Positions 17,870-26,837 are shown, counted from the stretch's first letter. The stretch: DNA of 64,000 nt from G963663775 sp963663775 (GCA_963663775.1 OY760624.1:682001-746000), one strand, 5' to 3'. Program-made: numbers and translations. Notes: generated by a model from the sequence alone, not told the origin.

Positions 17870-18545
17870 GTTTGTAATACCCACCTGTCCTGTCACTGAT
17901 AATCTGGCCTTGCTCTATTTTAATGACACGTCGTGAAAATTTGTCTACCAGTTCCTTTTCGTGTGTTACAATCAGTACTGTTGTGCCCAATTCATTGATG
18001 CGCTCAAACAGCGTCATGAGTTCCAGAGAACGGGCAGGGTCGAGGTTTCCGGTTGGCTCGTCTGCAATAATCAGCCTTGGATTGTTGACCAGTGCGCGCG
18101 CAATCGCCACACGCTGCTGTTCGCCGCCGGACAGCTCCATGGGGCACGCATTGATTTTCTTGATGAGCCCCACCAAATCCAGCACATACGGCACACGCTT
18201 GCGAATCGCACGATTGGTTGCTCCGACCGCACGCATGGCAAACGCCACATTTTCATAAACCGATTTGTTTTGAATCAGGCGAAAATCCTGAAAAACAACG
18301 CCCAAGGTGCGGCGCAGATAGGGTACTTCCCGCTTTTTCAGCGTACTGATATTGTAATTATTTACAACAATGCGTCCTTCTGTCGGACGTGTTTCTGCAG
18401 TCAGCAACTTGATTAAGGTGGATTTTCCGGAGCCGGATGAGCCAACCAGAAAGACAAATTCCCCCTCATCAATCCGAAACGTTGCTTTTTTCACCGCACA
18501 AGTGCCGTTGTCATAAATCTTTGTGACGTCACTCATTCGAATCAC
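17844..18545 (-). CDS. ftsE: Cell-division ATP-binding protein FtsE
   Basis: 233-residue ABC ATPase with Walker A GSSGSGKST, signature LSGGEQQR and Walker B RLIIADEP. With FtsX it activates the adjacent hydrolase at the division site. The start is probably GTG 18545 (AGGAGG 12 bases upstream); the ATG at 18536 is further away. Confidence 0.95.
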   Translation of the reverse strand: MIRMSDVTKIYDNGTCAVKKATFRIDEGEFVFLVGSSGSGKSTLIKLLTAETRPTEGRIVVNNYNISTLKKREVPYLRRTLGVVFQDFRLIQNKSVYENVAFAMRAVGATNRAIRKRVPYVLDLVGLIKKINACPMELSGGEQQRVAIARALVNNPRLIIADEPTGNLDPARSLELMTLFERINELGTTVLIVTHEKELVDKFSRRVIKIEQGQIISDRTGGYYKHEEAQAES

Positions 18546-18606
18546 AGCTGTTTCATTCCTCCTATCCGCATCTGGGCTTTACAGCTTCCTTACAAAATCT
18601 ATGCAA

Positions 18607-18654
18607 AAGCCGATAAACACATCAAGGGATGATGTGTTTATCGATTTCGGCTTA
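18607..18654 (-). terminator. Terminator after the CdaR-type regulator
   Basis: A 14-bp perfect stem (CGATAAACACATCA / TGATGTGTTTATCG) with a 5-base loop, extendable by AAGC/GCTT, followed on the minus strand by GGCTTTTGC. It overlaps the stop codon region of the regulator gene. Confidence 0.75.
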
Positions 18655-19746
18655 TAGACTATGATGTTCTTCACGGCTCGCCAAGTATTTGCGTACCATC
18701 AGTGCTACTTTGAACACGATGGCATGGTCGAACTCCCGCAAATCCAAACCGGTCAGCTTTTTGATTTTTTCCAATCGATATACCAATGTATTACGATGCA
18801 CAAAGAGCTTTCTGGAGGTTTCCGATACGTTTAGATTGTTTTCAAAGAACTTTTGAATCGTAAACAGTGTTTCTTGGTCCAAGGCGTCAATGGAACCCTT
18901 CTTAAAGACTTCTGTCAGGAACATTTCACACAGTGTGGTCGGCAACTGATAAATCAAGCGGCCAATGCCCAGATTTTCAAAGCTGATGATGCTTTTTTCG
19001 GTGTCAAATACGCCGCCAACCTCAATGGCAACCTGTGCTTCCTTGAACGATTTTGCAATGTCCTTCATCTGTGTGGAAATAGAGCCCACACCGATGATAA
19101 CCTTTTGTCCCAGCTCTGTCATGAGGGCTTCCTCGATGGATTTTGCGATTTTGGTCAAATCACGCATCTCGCTGCCCACCTTGACCTCCGTGACAAGCAC
19201 AATATCACTTTCGGAAATGTGCAGCACAAAATCCTTCTGTTTGTCCGGAAATAGTCCCTGCACTACGTCAATCGCCGCAACATCCACATGGCGAATTTGG
19301 CGAATCAGCAGCACCACACGCGGCAAATCGCTGCCAAAATGCAATTCCCGTGATTTGATATAAATATCTCCGGGCAGGATGTTGTCCAAAATAATGTTTT
19401 TGATAAAGGTTGCCTTGTCGTGCTTTTCATCATACAGGGTCTTGATGCTGTTGATGGAAACCGATGCCATGGAGCAAATGCTGCGTGCCAGCTCATCTTC
19501 GCCCTGCACAAACACCGCATATTCCAAACGGGTGTTGCGCTCGCCTACCATGCGGTAGGTGTATCCGCCAAAGCGAATCATATCTCCTGCATATCCAAGC
19601 TCCGTCACCGCATCTTCACGCATTTCCCCGATGCGTGGTAAATCGGTACATGCAACGACAGCACCTGTCGCATCGACAATGCCGATTACACGGTCTACGG
19701 TATCTTTCATTTGCAGCACCATGGATTGAAATAATCTCGAAGCCAT
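18652..19746 (-). CDS. CdaR/PucR-family transcriptional regulator
   Basis: 364 residues. The C-terminal helix-turn-helix is the PucR/CdaR type: NVSETSRKLFVHRNTLVYRL then EKIKKLTGLDLR. The N-terminal half looks like a sugar-diacid/ligand-sensing domain. No metabolic genes are adjacent, so its target is not visible. I chose ATG 19746 (AAAGG 8 bases upstream); a GTG and an ATG at 19755 and 19752 are too close to that site. Confidence 0.85.
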   Translation of the reverse strand: MASRLFQSMVLQMKDTVDRVIGIVDATGAVVACTDLPRIGEMREDAVTELGYAGDMIRFGGYTYRMVGERNTRLEYAVFVQGEDELARSICSMASVSINSIKTLYDEKHDKATFIKNIILDNILPGDIYIKSRELHFGSDLPRVVLLIRQIRHVDVAAIDVVQGLFPDKQKDFVLHISESDIVLVTEVKVGSEMRDLTKIAKSIEEALMTELGQKVIIGVGSISTQMKDIAKSFKEAQVAIEVGGVFDTEKSIISFENLGIGRLIYQLPTTLCEMFLTEVFKKGSIDALDQETLFTIQKFFENNLNVSETSRKLFVHRNTLVYRLEKIKKLTGLDLREFDHAIVFKVALMVRKYLASREEHHSL

Positions 19747-19921
19747 ATTCATCACCTTTCACTTACTCTCTATACACATCCAAGCGGTTTTTCCCGTTTT
19801 CGCTTTCGGTATACTCTCTTAAATCTTAAGGTATCGCCTTAAAAATCCCATCCTATTTTGCATCTGCAGCCGCCATACATTGTGCACAATAATGTCACGC
19901 AAGCTACACACATTTTAAGTT

Positions 19922-19951
19922 ATTATATCACACCTCAATAAATTTGTACAA
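19922..19951 (-). promoter_or_regulatory. Promoter of the CdaR-type regulator
   Basis: Minus strand TTGTAC, 18-base spacer, TATAAT in an AT-rich gap. The leader of about 165 bases shows no other recognised element. Confidence 0.55.
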
Positions 19952-20005
19952 TTTTTTTTGCGTTTTTTTGTTGTCTTTTGAACTTTATTTTCTTATTCCC
20001 ACCAT

Positions 20006-20761
20006 TTATGAAGATTCGTTTCCAAAATACAGCAATTGATGCACTTCTTGGTCGGTTAAGGCACGAGATTCGCCTGTCTGCAGCCCTTCATCCAATGTGA
20101 TAGGCCCGATGGAAATGCGCTTGAGAGCGACCACTTCTCCACCCACCTGATGCACCATGCGCTTTACTTGGTGAAATTTTCCTTCCTGCAGGGTGATGTG
20201 CGCCCGTGTATGTGCATGCTTCTCGTCCAAGATTTGCAGGCGTGCGGGCCGACATTTCGTGCCGTCCTCCAAGGTCATGCCCTGCGCAAATTGCTGCACG
20301 GCATCGTCTGCCAGTGTCCCGCAAATTTTCGCTTCATAGACCTTCTCCACATGATGCTTGGGTGCCATCAGTGCATGATTAAATGCGCCGTCTGTTGTCA
20401 AAAACAGCAATCCCTCTGTATCTTTATCCAAGCGACCGACCGGAAACAGCCCCGCCTTCTGCAGCCGCTCAGGGAGCAGCTCCATGACGGTAGGCTGAAA
20501 ATTATCCTGCGTTGCGGTGATATATCCCGCTGGTTTGTGCAGCATGATATAGTATTGCGCCTGCCAGACCACCGTTTCTGTGCCAACTCGAATCACCGAT
20601 TGCTCCGGATGCACTTTTCGTCCGGCATCTGTGCAAAAAACGCCGTCAACTGTGATTTGTCGTTTTTTTGCCAGCTCTGTAATTTCCCGACGAGAACCAT
20701 ATCCCAAATTGCAAAGTATTTTATCCAGACGCTGTACGCCCGCCCCTGCTTTTTGCGCCAT
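20006..20761 (-). CDS. RsuA-type 16S rRNA pseudouridine synthase
   Basis: 251 residues. An S4 RNA-binding domain (about 10-60) precedes the synthase domain with catalytic aspartate in GRLDKDTEGLLFLT. The short HKPAGYITATQD stretch fits the RsuA/RluB/E/F branch, which acts on one rRNA uridine; the exact site (U516 for RsuA) is an inference. The start is ATG 20761, with GGGAGG upstream; the open frame to 20824 is 5' leader. Confidence 0.88.
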   Translation of the reverse strand: MAQKAGAGVQRLDKILCNLGYGSRREITELAKKRQITVDGVFCTDAGRKVHPEQSVIRVGTETVVWQAQYYIMLHKPAGYITATQDNFQPTVMELLPERLQKAGLFPVGRLDKDTEGLLFLTTDGAFNHALMAPKHHVEKVYEAKICGTLADDAVQQFAQGMTLEDGTKCRPARLQILDEKHAHTRAHITLQEGKFHQVKRMVHQVGGEVVALKRISIGPITLDEGLQTGESRALTDQEVHQLLYFGNESS

Positions 20762-20783
20762 CTCTGCGCCTCCCATGTGATTT

Positions 20784-20799
20784 CTGTATTTATATACAG
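20784..20799. promoter_or_regulatory. Dyad upstream of the pseudouridine synthase gene
   Basis: CTGTATTTATATACAG is a perfect 6-bp inverted repeat around TTAT, lying in the start region of a possible minus-strand promoter (TTGTGC, 17 bases, TACTGT). It could be an operator; no regulator is identified. Confidence 0.35.
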
Positions 20800-20899
20800 T
20801 ATCACTTTTTTGCAATTTGCACAATAGATTTTCTTAAAAAGACTTTCTTTATTCCTATTTATCCAAAATTTGTACATGTTGTTTGCAAAAAGGCAAAAA

Positions 20900-20934
20900 A
20901 AGACCACGGCGGTACACATCCTGCCCGTGGTCTT
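20900..20934 (-). terminator. Terminator of the 192-residue membrane protein gene
   Basis: 10-bp stem AAGACCACGG / CCGTGGTCTT, followed on the minus strand by seven or more T residues: a canonical intrinsic terminator. Confidence 0.85.
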
Positions 20935-20941
20935 GTTGTAT

Positions 20942-21520
20942 TTATCCATCCATATCCATGGCTTCCCCGCCGCCTTGTGCCGCTTCATCCTGCACAGGCT
21001 CTTGCGCAACCTGCCCGCTGCTCGGCTCTGCGGTGTCTGCACTTTGCCGCTCGGTCAGCCCGTGTGTGAATCCTTGCGCATTTGCAGAACTGATGTCCGC
21101 TGCAATCACACGGTTTTTGTATAAGACCAAGCTTGCCGTCACGCCTTCCTCCTGCGCTTGATAATTCAGCACAGTATACGTATACAGCATGGCACGCTTC
21201 CCGCGATATTTGGTCAAATCCAAGCTTTGCCGCAGCTGTATCTCGTTATACTGCTGATAGGCACTGTCAAATTCCTTGGGAATCTGCACCTCCATCTCCA
21301 CCAGCGGCGTTTCTTCCACCATCCAGCCGAAATCCTGCAAATAGGATACCCTTGCCGCATTGTCTTTCAGCTTTTGGCTGATAGATTGGCTGTCTATCTG
21401 TGCCGCAACCGCCTGTGCCGCACGGGGTGCCAATGCCGTGATGCTCCAGAGAATGCCTCCCAAAACAGCCAAGCCAATCGCCGCTTTTCGCAGGGTTAAT
21501 TTTGTGGCGTAAACAATCAT
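20942..21520 (-). CDS. Conserved membrane-anchored protein, possibly DUF4830
   Basis: 192 residues. One N-terminal membrane helix (about 10-32), an external domain (about 45-145) with NAARVSYLQDFGW and TKYRGKRAMLYTYTVLNY, and an acidic Gln/Glu/Gly-rich tail. The domain resembles the small DUF4830 family of Clostridia, from memory only. Function unknown; it likely faces the outside. Confidence 0.65.
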   Translation of the reverse strand: MIVYATKLTLRKAAIGLAVLGGILWSITALAPRAAQAVAAQIDSQSISQKLKDNAARVSYLQDFGWMVEETPLVEMEVQIPKEFDSAYQQYNEIQLRQSLDLTKYRGKRAMLYTYTVLNYQAQEEGVTASLVLYKNRVIAADISSANAQGFTHGLTERQSADTAEPSSGQVAQEPVQDEAAQGGGEAMDMDG

Positions 21521-21574
21521 GTCCTTTCCCTCCTCAAGCTTCCTCTTTTCAAAGCATATGAGTGGTCAAGCAGC

Positions 21575-21585
21575 CTTAGAACCTG
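21575..21585. repeat. Partial copy of the GAACCTG repeat end
   Basis: CTTAGAACCTG, sharing the first 11 bases of the ends at 11366 and 46577, then diverging. Short enough to be chance. Confidence 0.25.
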
Positions 21586-21588
21586 CGC

Positions 21589-22083
21589 TCAGCGGTTTCG
21601 CCGACCATAGCCCAAATCCTGCAGAATGTCGGACAAACGATGCAGGCGTTCTGCCAACATTTCATCATCTCGTGCCAAGGTATCTGCAAACAGCTTAATG
21701 TCTTGGTCAATCATCTCATTTTCCGTGCAAACCGCCACTGTCATGGCATCTCCCTGCAGCGCAATACGGTCAATTTGCGGCGCATTTTCGTCATACAGCT
21801 TGGGATAGCGATAGCTGTCTGCCATGTACTGCTTCGCACGGCAAATTAAAATCGCCAAATCCATCACACGGTGCATGGGCAGTTCTTCCGACTGACGTGA
21901 CCATTTGCCGCCTGTATGCCGCCAAACCTTTGCGGAAATATCGACGCGACCACGGTCATTCCACTGTGCAAGCCCCAGCGAAAGCCCCATGGCATCGGTT
22001 TCACCCGCATATCGTCCATCAATTTGGCTGTAATTTTCCGAAACGATGACCGGTTTGTGTTTCAGCGTGGTTGGAATTTTCAT
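21589..22083 (-). CDS. Conserved hypothetical protein (DUF6530-like)
   Basis: 164 residues, soluble, no signal. The block GLSLGLAQWNDRGRVDISAK followed by VWRHTGGKWSRQSEELP is strongly conserved among Clostridia in my memory (DUF6530). Function unknown. Single gene, divergent from the rubredoxin gene, with its own promoter. Confidence 0.75.
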   Translation of the reverse strand: MKIPTTLKHKPVIVSENYSQIDGRYAGETDAMGLSLGLAQWNDRGRVDISAKVWRHTGGKWSRQSEELPMHRVMDLAILICRAKQYMADSYRYPKLYDENAPQIDRIALQGDAMTVAVCTENEMIDQDIKLFADTLARDDEMLAERLHRLSDILQDLGYGRRNR

Positions 22084-22131
22084 CTTATTACACTCCTTTT
22101 ATAAATTACTGATTTACTAAATTACTTGCTT

Positions 22132-22160
22132 AGTATATACCCATTTGCACCTGAATGCAA
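22132..22160 (-). promoter_or_regulatory. Promoter of the DUF6530-like gene
   Basis: Minus strand TTGCAT, 17-base spacer, TATACT. Two direct copies of TAAATTACT at 22102 and 22118 lie between the promoter and the gene and could be operator half sites. Confidence 0.5.
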
Positions 22161-22166
22161 GTATTT

Positions 22167-22207
22167 TTTGAAATGGGATTGACAACCATTTCAAATTGCA
22201 GTACTCT
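22167..22207 (+). promoter_or_regulatory. Promoter and perfect operator dyad of the rubredoxin flavoprotein gene
   Basis: TTGACA (22179-22184), 17 bases, TACTCT (22202-22207). The -35 box sits in the middle of a perfect 10-bp inverted repeat, TTTGAAATGG (22167-22176) and CCATTTCAAA (22186-22195), with a 9-base centre. A dimeric repressor bound there would block RNA polymerase. Confidence 0.7.
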
Positions 22208-22265
22208 TAAACTATTATTAGGAATTATTCTCGTTCGTTTTTCACTTTTAAAGGAGGTCAACACG

Positions 22266-22880
22266 ATGCCTACTCATCTCGCATATGCCAAAATCAGCGG
22301 TACGCTGGCGATTGTTTCCACCGTTGCCGACGGCAAAAACGCAGGCTGTCTGATTAACTCTGTCATGCAGGTTGCCGGCGGAAAACTGGCAATTTCCATC
22401 AGCAAGGACAACTTTACCTGCCAAAGCATTCAAAAATCCGGTCTGTTTACAGTTTGCCTGCTCACACAGGATGTTGCAGGGCAAGTGCTTGCCGATTTTG
22501 GTTTCAAGTCCAGCGCAGAACTCAACAAATTCGCCAGCTATGCCAGTGTGAATGATAAAAAAGGGGTGCCCTCTCTGACGCAAGACATCGGCGCACGTTT
22601 TGCCTGCAATGTGACAGACACGCTAGATGTCGGCTCTCACTTGCTGTTCATCGGCTCGGTGTATGAAGTGGAAAAGCGCAGCGACGCACCGATTTTGACA
22701 ACAGAATATTACAAGACCGTCAAGGAGGGGCAGATTCCACAAAATGCACCCTCACACTCCACTGGTGAACCCGGTTGGAAATGCTCGGTTTGCGGCTATA
22801 TCTTAGAAAGCGACACCATTCCGGATGATTTCAAGTGTCCGATTTGCGGTCGTGGTCCGAATATGCTCGTAAAGCGATAA
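22266..22880 (+). CDS. Flavin reductase-like / rubredoxin fusion (high-molecular-weight rubredoxin)
   Basis: 204 residues. A flavin-reductase-like FMN domain (about 1-150) is fused to a C-terminal rubredoxin with the iron-binding CSVCGY and CPICGR pairs (about 172-204). In anaerobes such proteins pass electrons from NADH to oxygen- or peroxide-reducing enzymes such as flavodiiron proteins and rubrerythrins. ATG 22266 has AGGAGGT upstream; the open frame back to 22155 covers the promoter and is not coding. Single gene with its own operator and terminator, which suggests stress or redox control. Confidence 0.9.
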   Translation: MPTHLAYAKISGTLAIVSTVADGKNAGCLINSVMQVAGGKLAISISKDNFTCQSIQKSGLFTVCLLTQDVAGQVLADFGFKSSAELNKFASYASVNDKKGVPSLTQDIGARFACNVTDTLDVGSHLLFIGSVYEVEKRSDAPILTTEYYKTVKEGQIPQNAPSHSTGEPGWKCSVCGYILESDTIPDDFKCPICGRGPNMLVKR

Positions 22881-22890
22881 ACAGACGCAA

Positions 22891-22922
22891 AAAGAGAGCA
22901 CAGCTAAAGCTGTGCTCTCTTT
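22891..22922. terminator. Bidirectional terminator between the rubredoxin gene and upp
   Basis: 14-bp perfect stem AAAGAGAGCACAGC / GCTGTGCTCTCTTT with a 4-base loop between converging genes. Confidence 0.9.
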
Positions 22923-22942
22923 TATGCATTGTGCAAAACGGT

Positions 22943-23572
22943 TTATTTTGTGCCGAAAATACGGTCGCCCGCATCGCCCAAACCCGGCACGATATAGCTG
23001 CTTTCATTCAGCTTTTCATCGATTGCCGCCGTGAAAATCTCAACGTTTGGATGCTCCTTCTGCACGGCTTCAATGCCGCAGGGCGCTGCGATAATATTCA
23101 TCAGCTTAATATTCTTGACCCCATAGTTCTTGAGGAACTGGATGGCTGCCACCGCAGAACCGCCAGTTGCCAGCATCGGGTCCACCACGATGACATCACG
23201 CTCTTCAATGTCATTTGGCAGCTTGCAGTAATACTCCACCGGCTGGAGGGTTTCCGGGTCACGGTACAGTCCGATATGTCCGACCTTTGCGGTGGGAATC
23301 AGATTTAGCACGCCGTCCACCATGCCCAAACCTGCACGCAGGATTGGAATGATTGCCAGTTTTTTGCCCGAAATCACACGCACCTTTGCCTCTGCAACCG
23401 GTGTTTCAATGGTAATTTCCTTCAAGGGGAGGTCACGTGTTGCTTCATAGCACATCAGCATTGCAATTTCGCTGACGGCCTCACGGAATTCCTTTACGCC
23501 TGTAGATTTGTCCCGCATCAATGCCAGCTTGTGCAAAATCAGCGGGTGATCCATTACATGTACTTGTGCCAT
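22943..23572 (-). CDS. upp: Uracil phosphoribosyltransferase
   Basis: 209 residues; makes UMP from uracil and PRPP. The PRPP loop VVDPMLATGGS and the C-terminal GLGDAGDRIFGT are diagnostic. ATG 23572 follows AGGAG by 8 bases. The 200-base gap upstream, before tsaB, shows no clear RNA switch. Confidence 0.97.
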   Translation of the reverse strand: MAQVHVMDHPLILHKLALMRDKSTGVKEFREAVSEIAMLMCYEATRDLPLKEITIETPVAEAKVRVISGKKLAIIPILRAGLGMVDGVLNLIPTAKVGHIGLYRDPETLQPVEYYCKLPNDIEERDVIVVDPMLATGGSAVAAIQFLKNYGVKNIKLMNIIAAPCGIEAVQKEHPNVEIFTAAIDEKLNESSYIVPGLGDAGDRIFGTK

Positions 23573-23776
23573 ATTCACCGCTCCTTATTTCCTGTAGTTT
23601 ACTTCAATTGCATGAATCTTTTCCATACGTCCCCGATGACGTCTGCCCTCCGGCTTGCCTTCACCGACTGCATTGGAAACTACTCCTGCAGCATTTCCAA
23701 AAGCTTTATTTGCAATGCATGCCTACGTGGTCATTTCCAATTGCAGTTGTCATCCACAACCCTCCATGTTTTTGAA

Positions 23777-24478
23777 TTATGGATGCTGTGCAAGCCGTGC
23801 TGCGCGCTCACGCTCTGCCTGCGGCGCACGCAGATACTGCTCACACAGCTCTGCCGCAGAAACACCTTGTCCGCTTTCCAGCATTGCCCTCGCTGCCATT
23901 GCCACACCATATCCCGTAGGATACCGCAAATGCATCGGTGCCATGCGCAATCCTGTGCAGACAGCTTTCAGTTTAGTATAACACAAAGTTGCGCCATCTC
24001 CAACCAGAATTTGTGTCTGTGTTCCGATTTCTTCCGCCAAAGCGTCCAGCTTGCACGCACGGTCGGCACAGAGCCGCTCTATGCCGTTGTCTGTCAAACG
24101 GAAATTGGCGTTGTACACCTGTTCGGCACGTGCATCCATTACGCAGCACACGTTGCCCTGCAGCCCTGCAGCACCATATGCCATGGCTTCCAGCGTGGAT
24201 ACACCCACACAAGGCTTGCCGCCCGCCATAGCAAGCCCTTTGACCGTGGCAACGCCGATGCGCACCCCTGTGAAGGAGCCTGGTCCTGCCGCCACCGCAA
24301 ACCCATCTACCTCGCCAATCTCCACGCCGCAGCCGTGCAGCAGCTGCTCTGCCATGGGCAGCAGGGTTCGGCTGTGGGTCAATCCGCAGTTCTGAAACGA
24401 TTGCGCAATGATGATGTCATCCTCTGTCAAACACACGGAAGCGGTGACCGCAGAGGATTCAAAGCTTAAAATTTTCAT
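23777..24478 (-). CDS. tsaB: tRNA threonylcarbamoyladenosine biosynthesis protein TsaB
   Basis: 233 residues, ASKHA fold: MKILSFESSA, GLTHSRTLLPM and GPGSFTGVRIGVATVKGLA. Helps TsaD add the t6A modification to tRNAs reading ANN codons. It overlaps tsaE by 4 bases. The rimI and tsaD genes that often follow are absent here. Confidence 0.95.
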   Translation of the reverse strand: MKILSFESSAVTASVCLTEDDIIIAQSFQNCGLTHSRTLLPMAEQLLHGCGVEIGEVDGFAVAAGPGSFTGVRIGVATVKGLAMAGGKPCVGVSTLEAMAYGAAGLQGNVCCVMDARAEQVYNANFRLTDNGIERLCADRACKLDALAEEIGTQTQILVGDGATLCYTKLKAVCTGLRMAPMHLRYPTGYGVAMAARAMLESGQGVSAAELCEQYLRAPQAERERAARLAQHP

Positions 24479-24900
24479 CGATTGACCTCCTCAACGCTAA
24501 TGTTCCGGCTGTCCTGCTGTGCACCATAGACAATTTGTACCCTGCGATACTTTGGCGGCATCGCCTGCAAAATATTTTGACTCCATTCGATGAGTAAAAT
24601 GCAGTCTGCATTCCAATATTCTTCAAACCCCAATTCATACAGTGCCTGCGGGTCTAAAATCCGATACATATCAAAATGCACAACCGTTGCCCGCTCGGTT
24701 TCATATTCGTTGGCAATCGAAAAGGTGGGGCTGGTCACCCGACCCTGATACCCCAAGCCACGCAGCACGCCCCGTGCAAACGCCGTTTTTCCGGCACCCA
24801 AATCGCCATCTAACGCAACCACATCGCCACCCGTCAGCTGTTTTGCAAAGGCTGCACCCAGCTGCTCGGTTTCCTCCGCCGAAAAAGATTCCCATTCCAT
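24475..24900 (-). CDS. tsaE: tRNA threonylcarbamoyladenosine biosynthesis ATPase TsaE
   Basis: 141 residues with Walker A GDLGAGKT and the switch region TSPTFSIANEYE. ATPase partner of TsaB-TsaD in t6A synthesis. I chose ATG 24900 (AAGGAGG 11 bases upstream), giving a normal family length; the open frame extends to 25137 but would run through the fhs terminator and into fhs. Confidence 0.93.
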   Translation of the reverse strand: MEWESFSAEETEQLGAAFAKQLTGGDVVALDGDLGAGKTAFARGVLRGLGYQGRVTSPTFSIANEYETERATVVHFDMYRILDPQALYELGFEEYWNADCILLIEWSQNILQAMPPKYRRVQIVYGAQQDSRNISVEEVNR

Positions 24901-24990
24901 CGCATCAAAAGCCTCCTTTTCCGCTGTATTGCATATCCGTTTCATCATATCATGTACCCGTGTTTCTGACAAGTGCCGAAACGCAAAAAC

Positions 24991-25020
24991 ACAGACGCCG
25001 ACCCATGCTTCGACGTCTGT
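24991..25020 (-). terminator. Terminator of fhs
   Basis: 11-bp stem (ACAGACGCCGA / TCGACGTCTGT, one G-U pair in the RNA) after the fhs stop, followed on the minus strand by GTTTTTGCG. Confidence 0.7.
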
Positions 25021-25034
25021 GCTTGCATTTTTTA

Positions 25035-26705
25035 TTAAAACAACCCTGTAATTTTTCCTGCGGCATCTGTGTCGATTTGTTCCGCTGTCGGTACTTTTGG
25101 CAGCCCCGGCATGGTCATAATCGCACCTGTTTCGCACACCACAAAGCCTGCACCCGCCGCCAAGCGCACGGCACGCACCGTGACTGTGAAGCCCTCCGGA
25201 CGACCGAGCAACGTCGCATTATCTGACAAGGAATACTGCGTTTTTGCAATGCAAACCGGCAAATCGCCATATCCCATTGCGGTGATGCGGTGCAGCTCTT
25301 TTTCTGCCGCCTGCAAAATATGCACCTCTTTTGCGCCGTAAATTTCCGTGGCGATGGTTTTGATTTTGTCCACAATCGGCATCTGGTCTTCATACAGCAT
25401 ACGGAACGCCGCCGTGCCGCTGTCCGCCGCCCGGATAACCTTTTCCGCCAAATCCAAGCCGCCGGCACCGCCCTTGGCAAACACCTCGGACAACGCAACC
25501 TCGACCCCATGCGCTGCACAAACCTTGCAAATCAAATCAATTTCTTCCGCGGTGTCAGTGGGGAACGCATTGATGGCAACCACCACAGGCACACCATACT
25601 TTTGCAGGTTTTCCATATGCTTTTCCAGATTGGCAATGCCATCCTGCAAGGCTGCAAGATGCGGTGCATTGAGCTCAGTTTTTGCCACGCCGCCGTTGTA
25701 TTTCAGCGCACGCACGGTTGCCACCAACACCACACAATCCGGTCGCAGACCTGCTTTGCGGCACTTGATGTCAAAAAACTTCTCTGCACCCAAATCTGCG
25801 CCGAACCCTGCTTCTGTAATCGTATAATCACTCAGCTTCATCGCCATGCGTGTGGCTTGGATGCTGTTGCAGCCATGCGCAATGTTGGCAAAGGGACCGC
25901 CATGAATCAGGCACGGTGTGCCTTCCAAGGTCTGCACCAAATTCGGCTTCATGGCGTCCCGCATCAGTGCCGTCATGGCACCCTCCGCATGCAAATCCCG
26001 TGCATAAACTGCCTCACCCTTGTAGTTATATGCCACCAAAATATTGCCCATGCGTGTCTTTAAATCCTGCAAATCGGTTGCCAGACACAAAATCGCCATG
26101 ATTTCACTGGCAACCGTAATCATAAAATGCTCTTCTCTGGGCACGCCGTCGGTTTTGCCGCCCAAACCAATGGTGATGTTGCGCAGTGCACGGTCATTCA
26201 TATCCATGACACGCGGAAAGACCACACGACACGGGTCAATGCCCAACGCATTGCCATGCTGCAAATGGTTGTCCAGCATCGCACACAGCAGATTATGTGC
26301 CGCCGTAATGGCGTGCATGTCGCCGGTGAAATGCAGGTTGATGTCTTCCATCGGCACAACCTGCGCATATCCGCCGCCGGCTGCGCCACCCTTGATGCCA
26401 AACACCGGTCCCAGGGACGGCTCTCGCAAGGCGATGATGGCATTTTTGCCTTTCTGCGCCATTGCCTGCCCCAAACCAACCGTGGTGGTGGTTTTTCCTT
26501 CCCCAGCCGGTGTCGGATTGATGGCGGTGACCAAAATCAGCTTTCCCTCGGGTGCATCCTGCAGACGTTCCCAAACTTCTGCTGCAATTTTAGCCTTATA
26601 TTTTCCATAGCATTCCAAATCATCTGCTGTCAGCCCTGCTTTTTGCGCGATTTCTGCAATCGGGCGCATCACGCACTGTTGTGCAATTTCAATATCTGTC
26701 AACAT
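25035..26705 (-). CDS. fhs: Formate-tetrahydrofolate ligase
   Basis: 556 residues; makes 10-formyl-tetrahydrofolate from formate and ATP, in one-carbon metabolism. The P-loop NPTPAGEGKTTTTVGLGQAM and GAAGGGYAQVVPMEDINLHF are signatures. ATG 26705 has AAGGGG 10 bases upstream; the ATG at 26714 is too close to it. No other acetogenesis genes are near, so it probably serves purine and methionine supply. Confidence 0.97.
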   Translation of the reverse strand: MLTDIEIAQQCVMRPIAEIAQKAGLTADDLECYGKYKAKIAAEVWERLQDAPEGKLILVTAINPTPAGEGKTTTTVGLGQAMAQKGKNAIIALREPSLGPVFGIKGGAAGGGYAQVVPMEDINLHFTGDMHAITAAHNLLCAMLDNHLQHGNALGIDPCRVVFPRVMDMNDRALRNITIGLGGKTDGVPREEHFMITVASEIMAILCLATDLQDLKTRMGNILVAYNYKGEAVYARDLHAEGAMTALMRDAMKPNLVQTLEGTPCLIHGGPFANIAHGCNSIQATRMAMKLSDYTITEAGFGADLGAEKFFDIKCRKAGLRPDCVVLVATVRALKYNGGVAKTELNAPHLAALQDGIANLEKHMENLQKYGVPVVVAINAFPTDTAEEIDLICKVCAAHGVEVALSEVFAKGGAGGLDLAEKVIRAADSGTAAFRMLYEDQMPIVDKIKTIATEIYGAKEVHILQAAEKELHRITAMGYGDLPVCIAKTQYSLSDNATLLGRPEGFTVTVRAVRLAAGAGFVVCETGAIMTMPGLPKVPTAEQIDTDAAGKITGLF

Positions 26706-26770
26706 GTTTCGCATACCCCTTTTTGAATAACCGCATGGTTGTTCTTTTATCTTTCTACGAATTCCTTTTC

Positions 26771-26776
26771 ATTATA
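26771..26776 (-). promoter_or_regulatory. Extended -10 promoter of fhs
   Basis: Minus strand TGTTATAAT (TG, one base, then TATAAT) with no good -35: an extended -10 arrangement. It drives fhs with a leader of about 60 bases. Confidence 0.45.
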
Positions 26777-26837
26777 ACACAACGATTCTTTTTCCTCTAG
26801 GCTTGTGTGTAGTTCTGCGGAACTTTTCTAAAAAAGT

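Noticed and set aside
18542..18560. Four-codon leader open frame before ftsE (ATG AAA CAG CTG TGA)
   Set aside because: AGGAGG is only one or two bases from its ATG, so translation is doubtful; the ftsE start is unaffected.
23669..23700. TTGGAAA / TTTCCAA dyad between tsaB and upp
   Set aside because: Weak stem, no T-run and no promoter nearby; likely chance.
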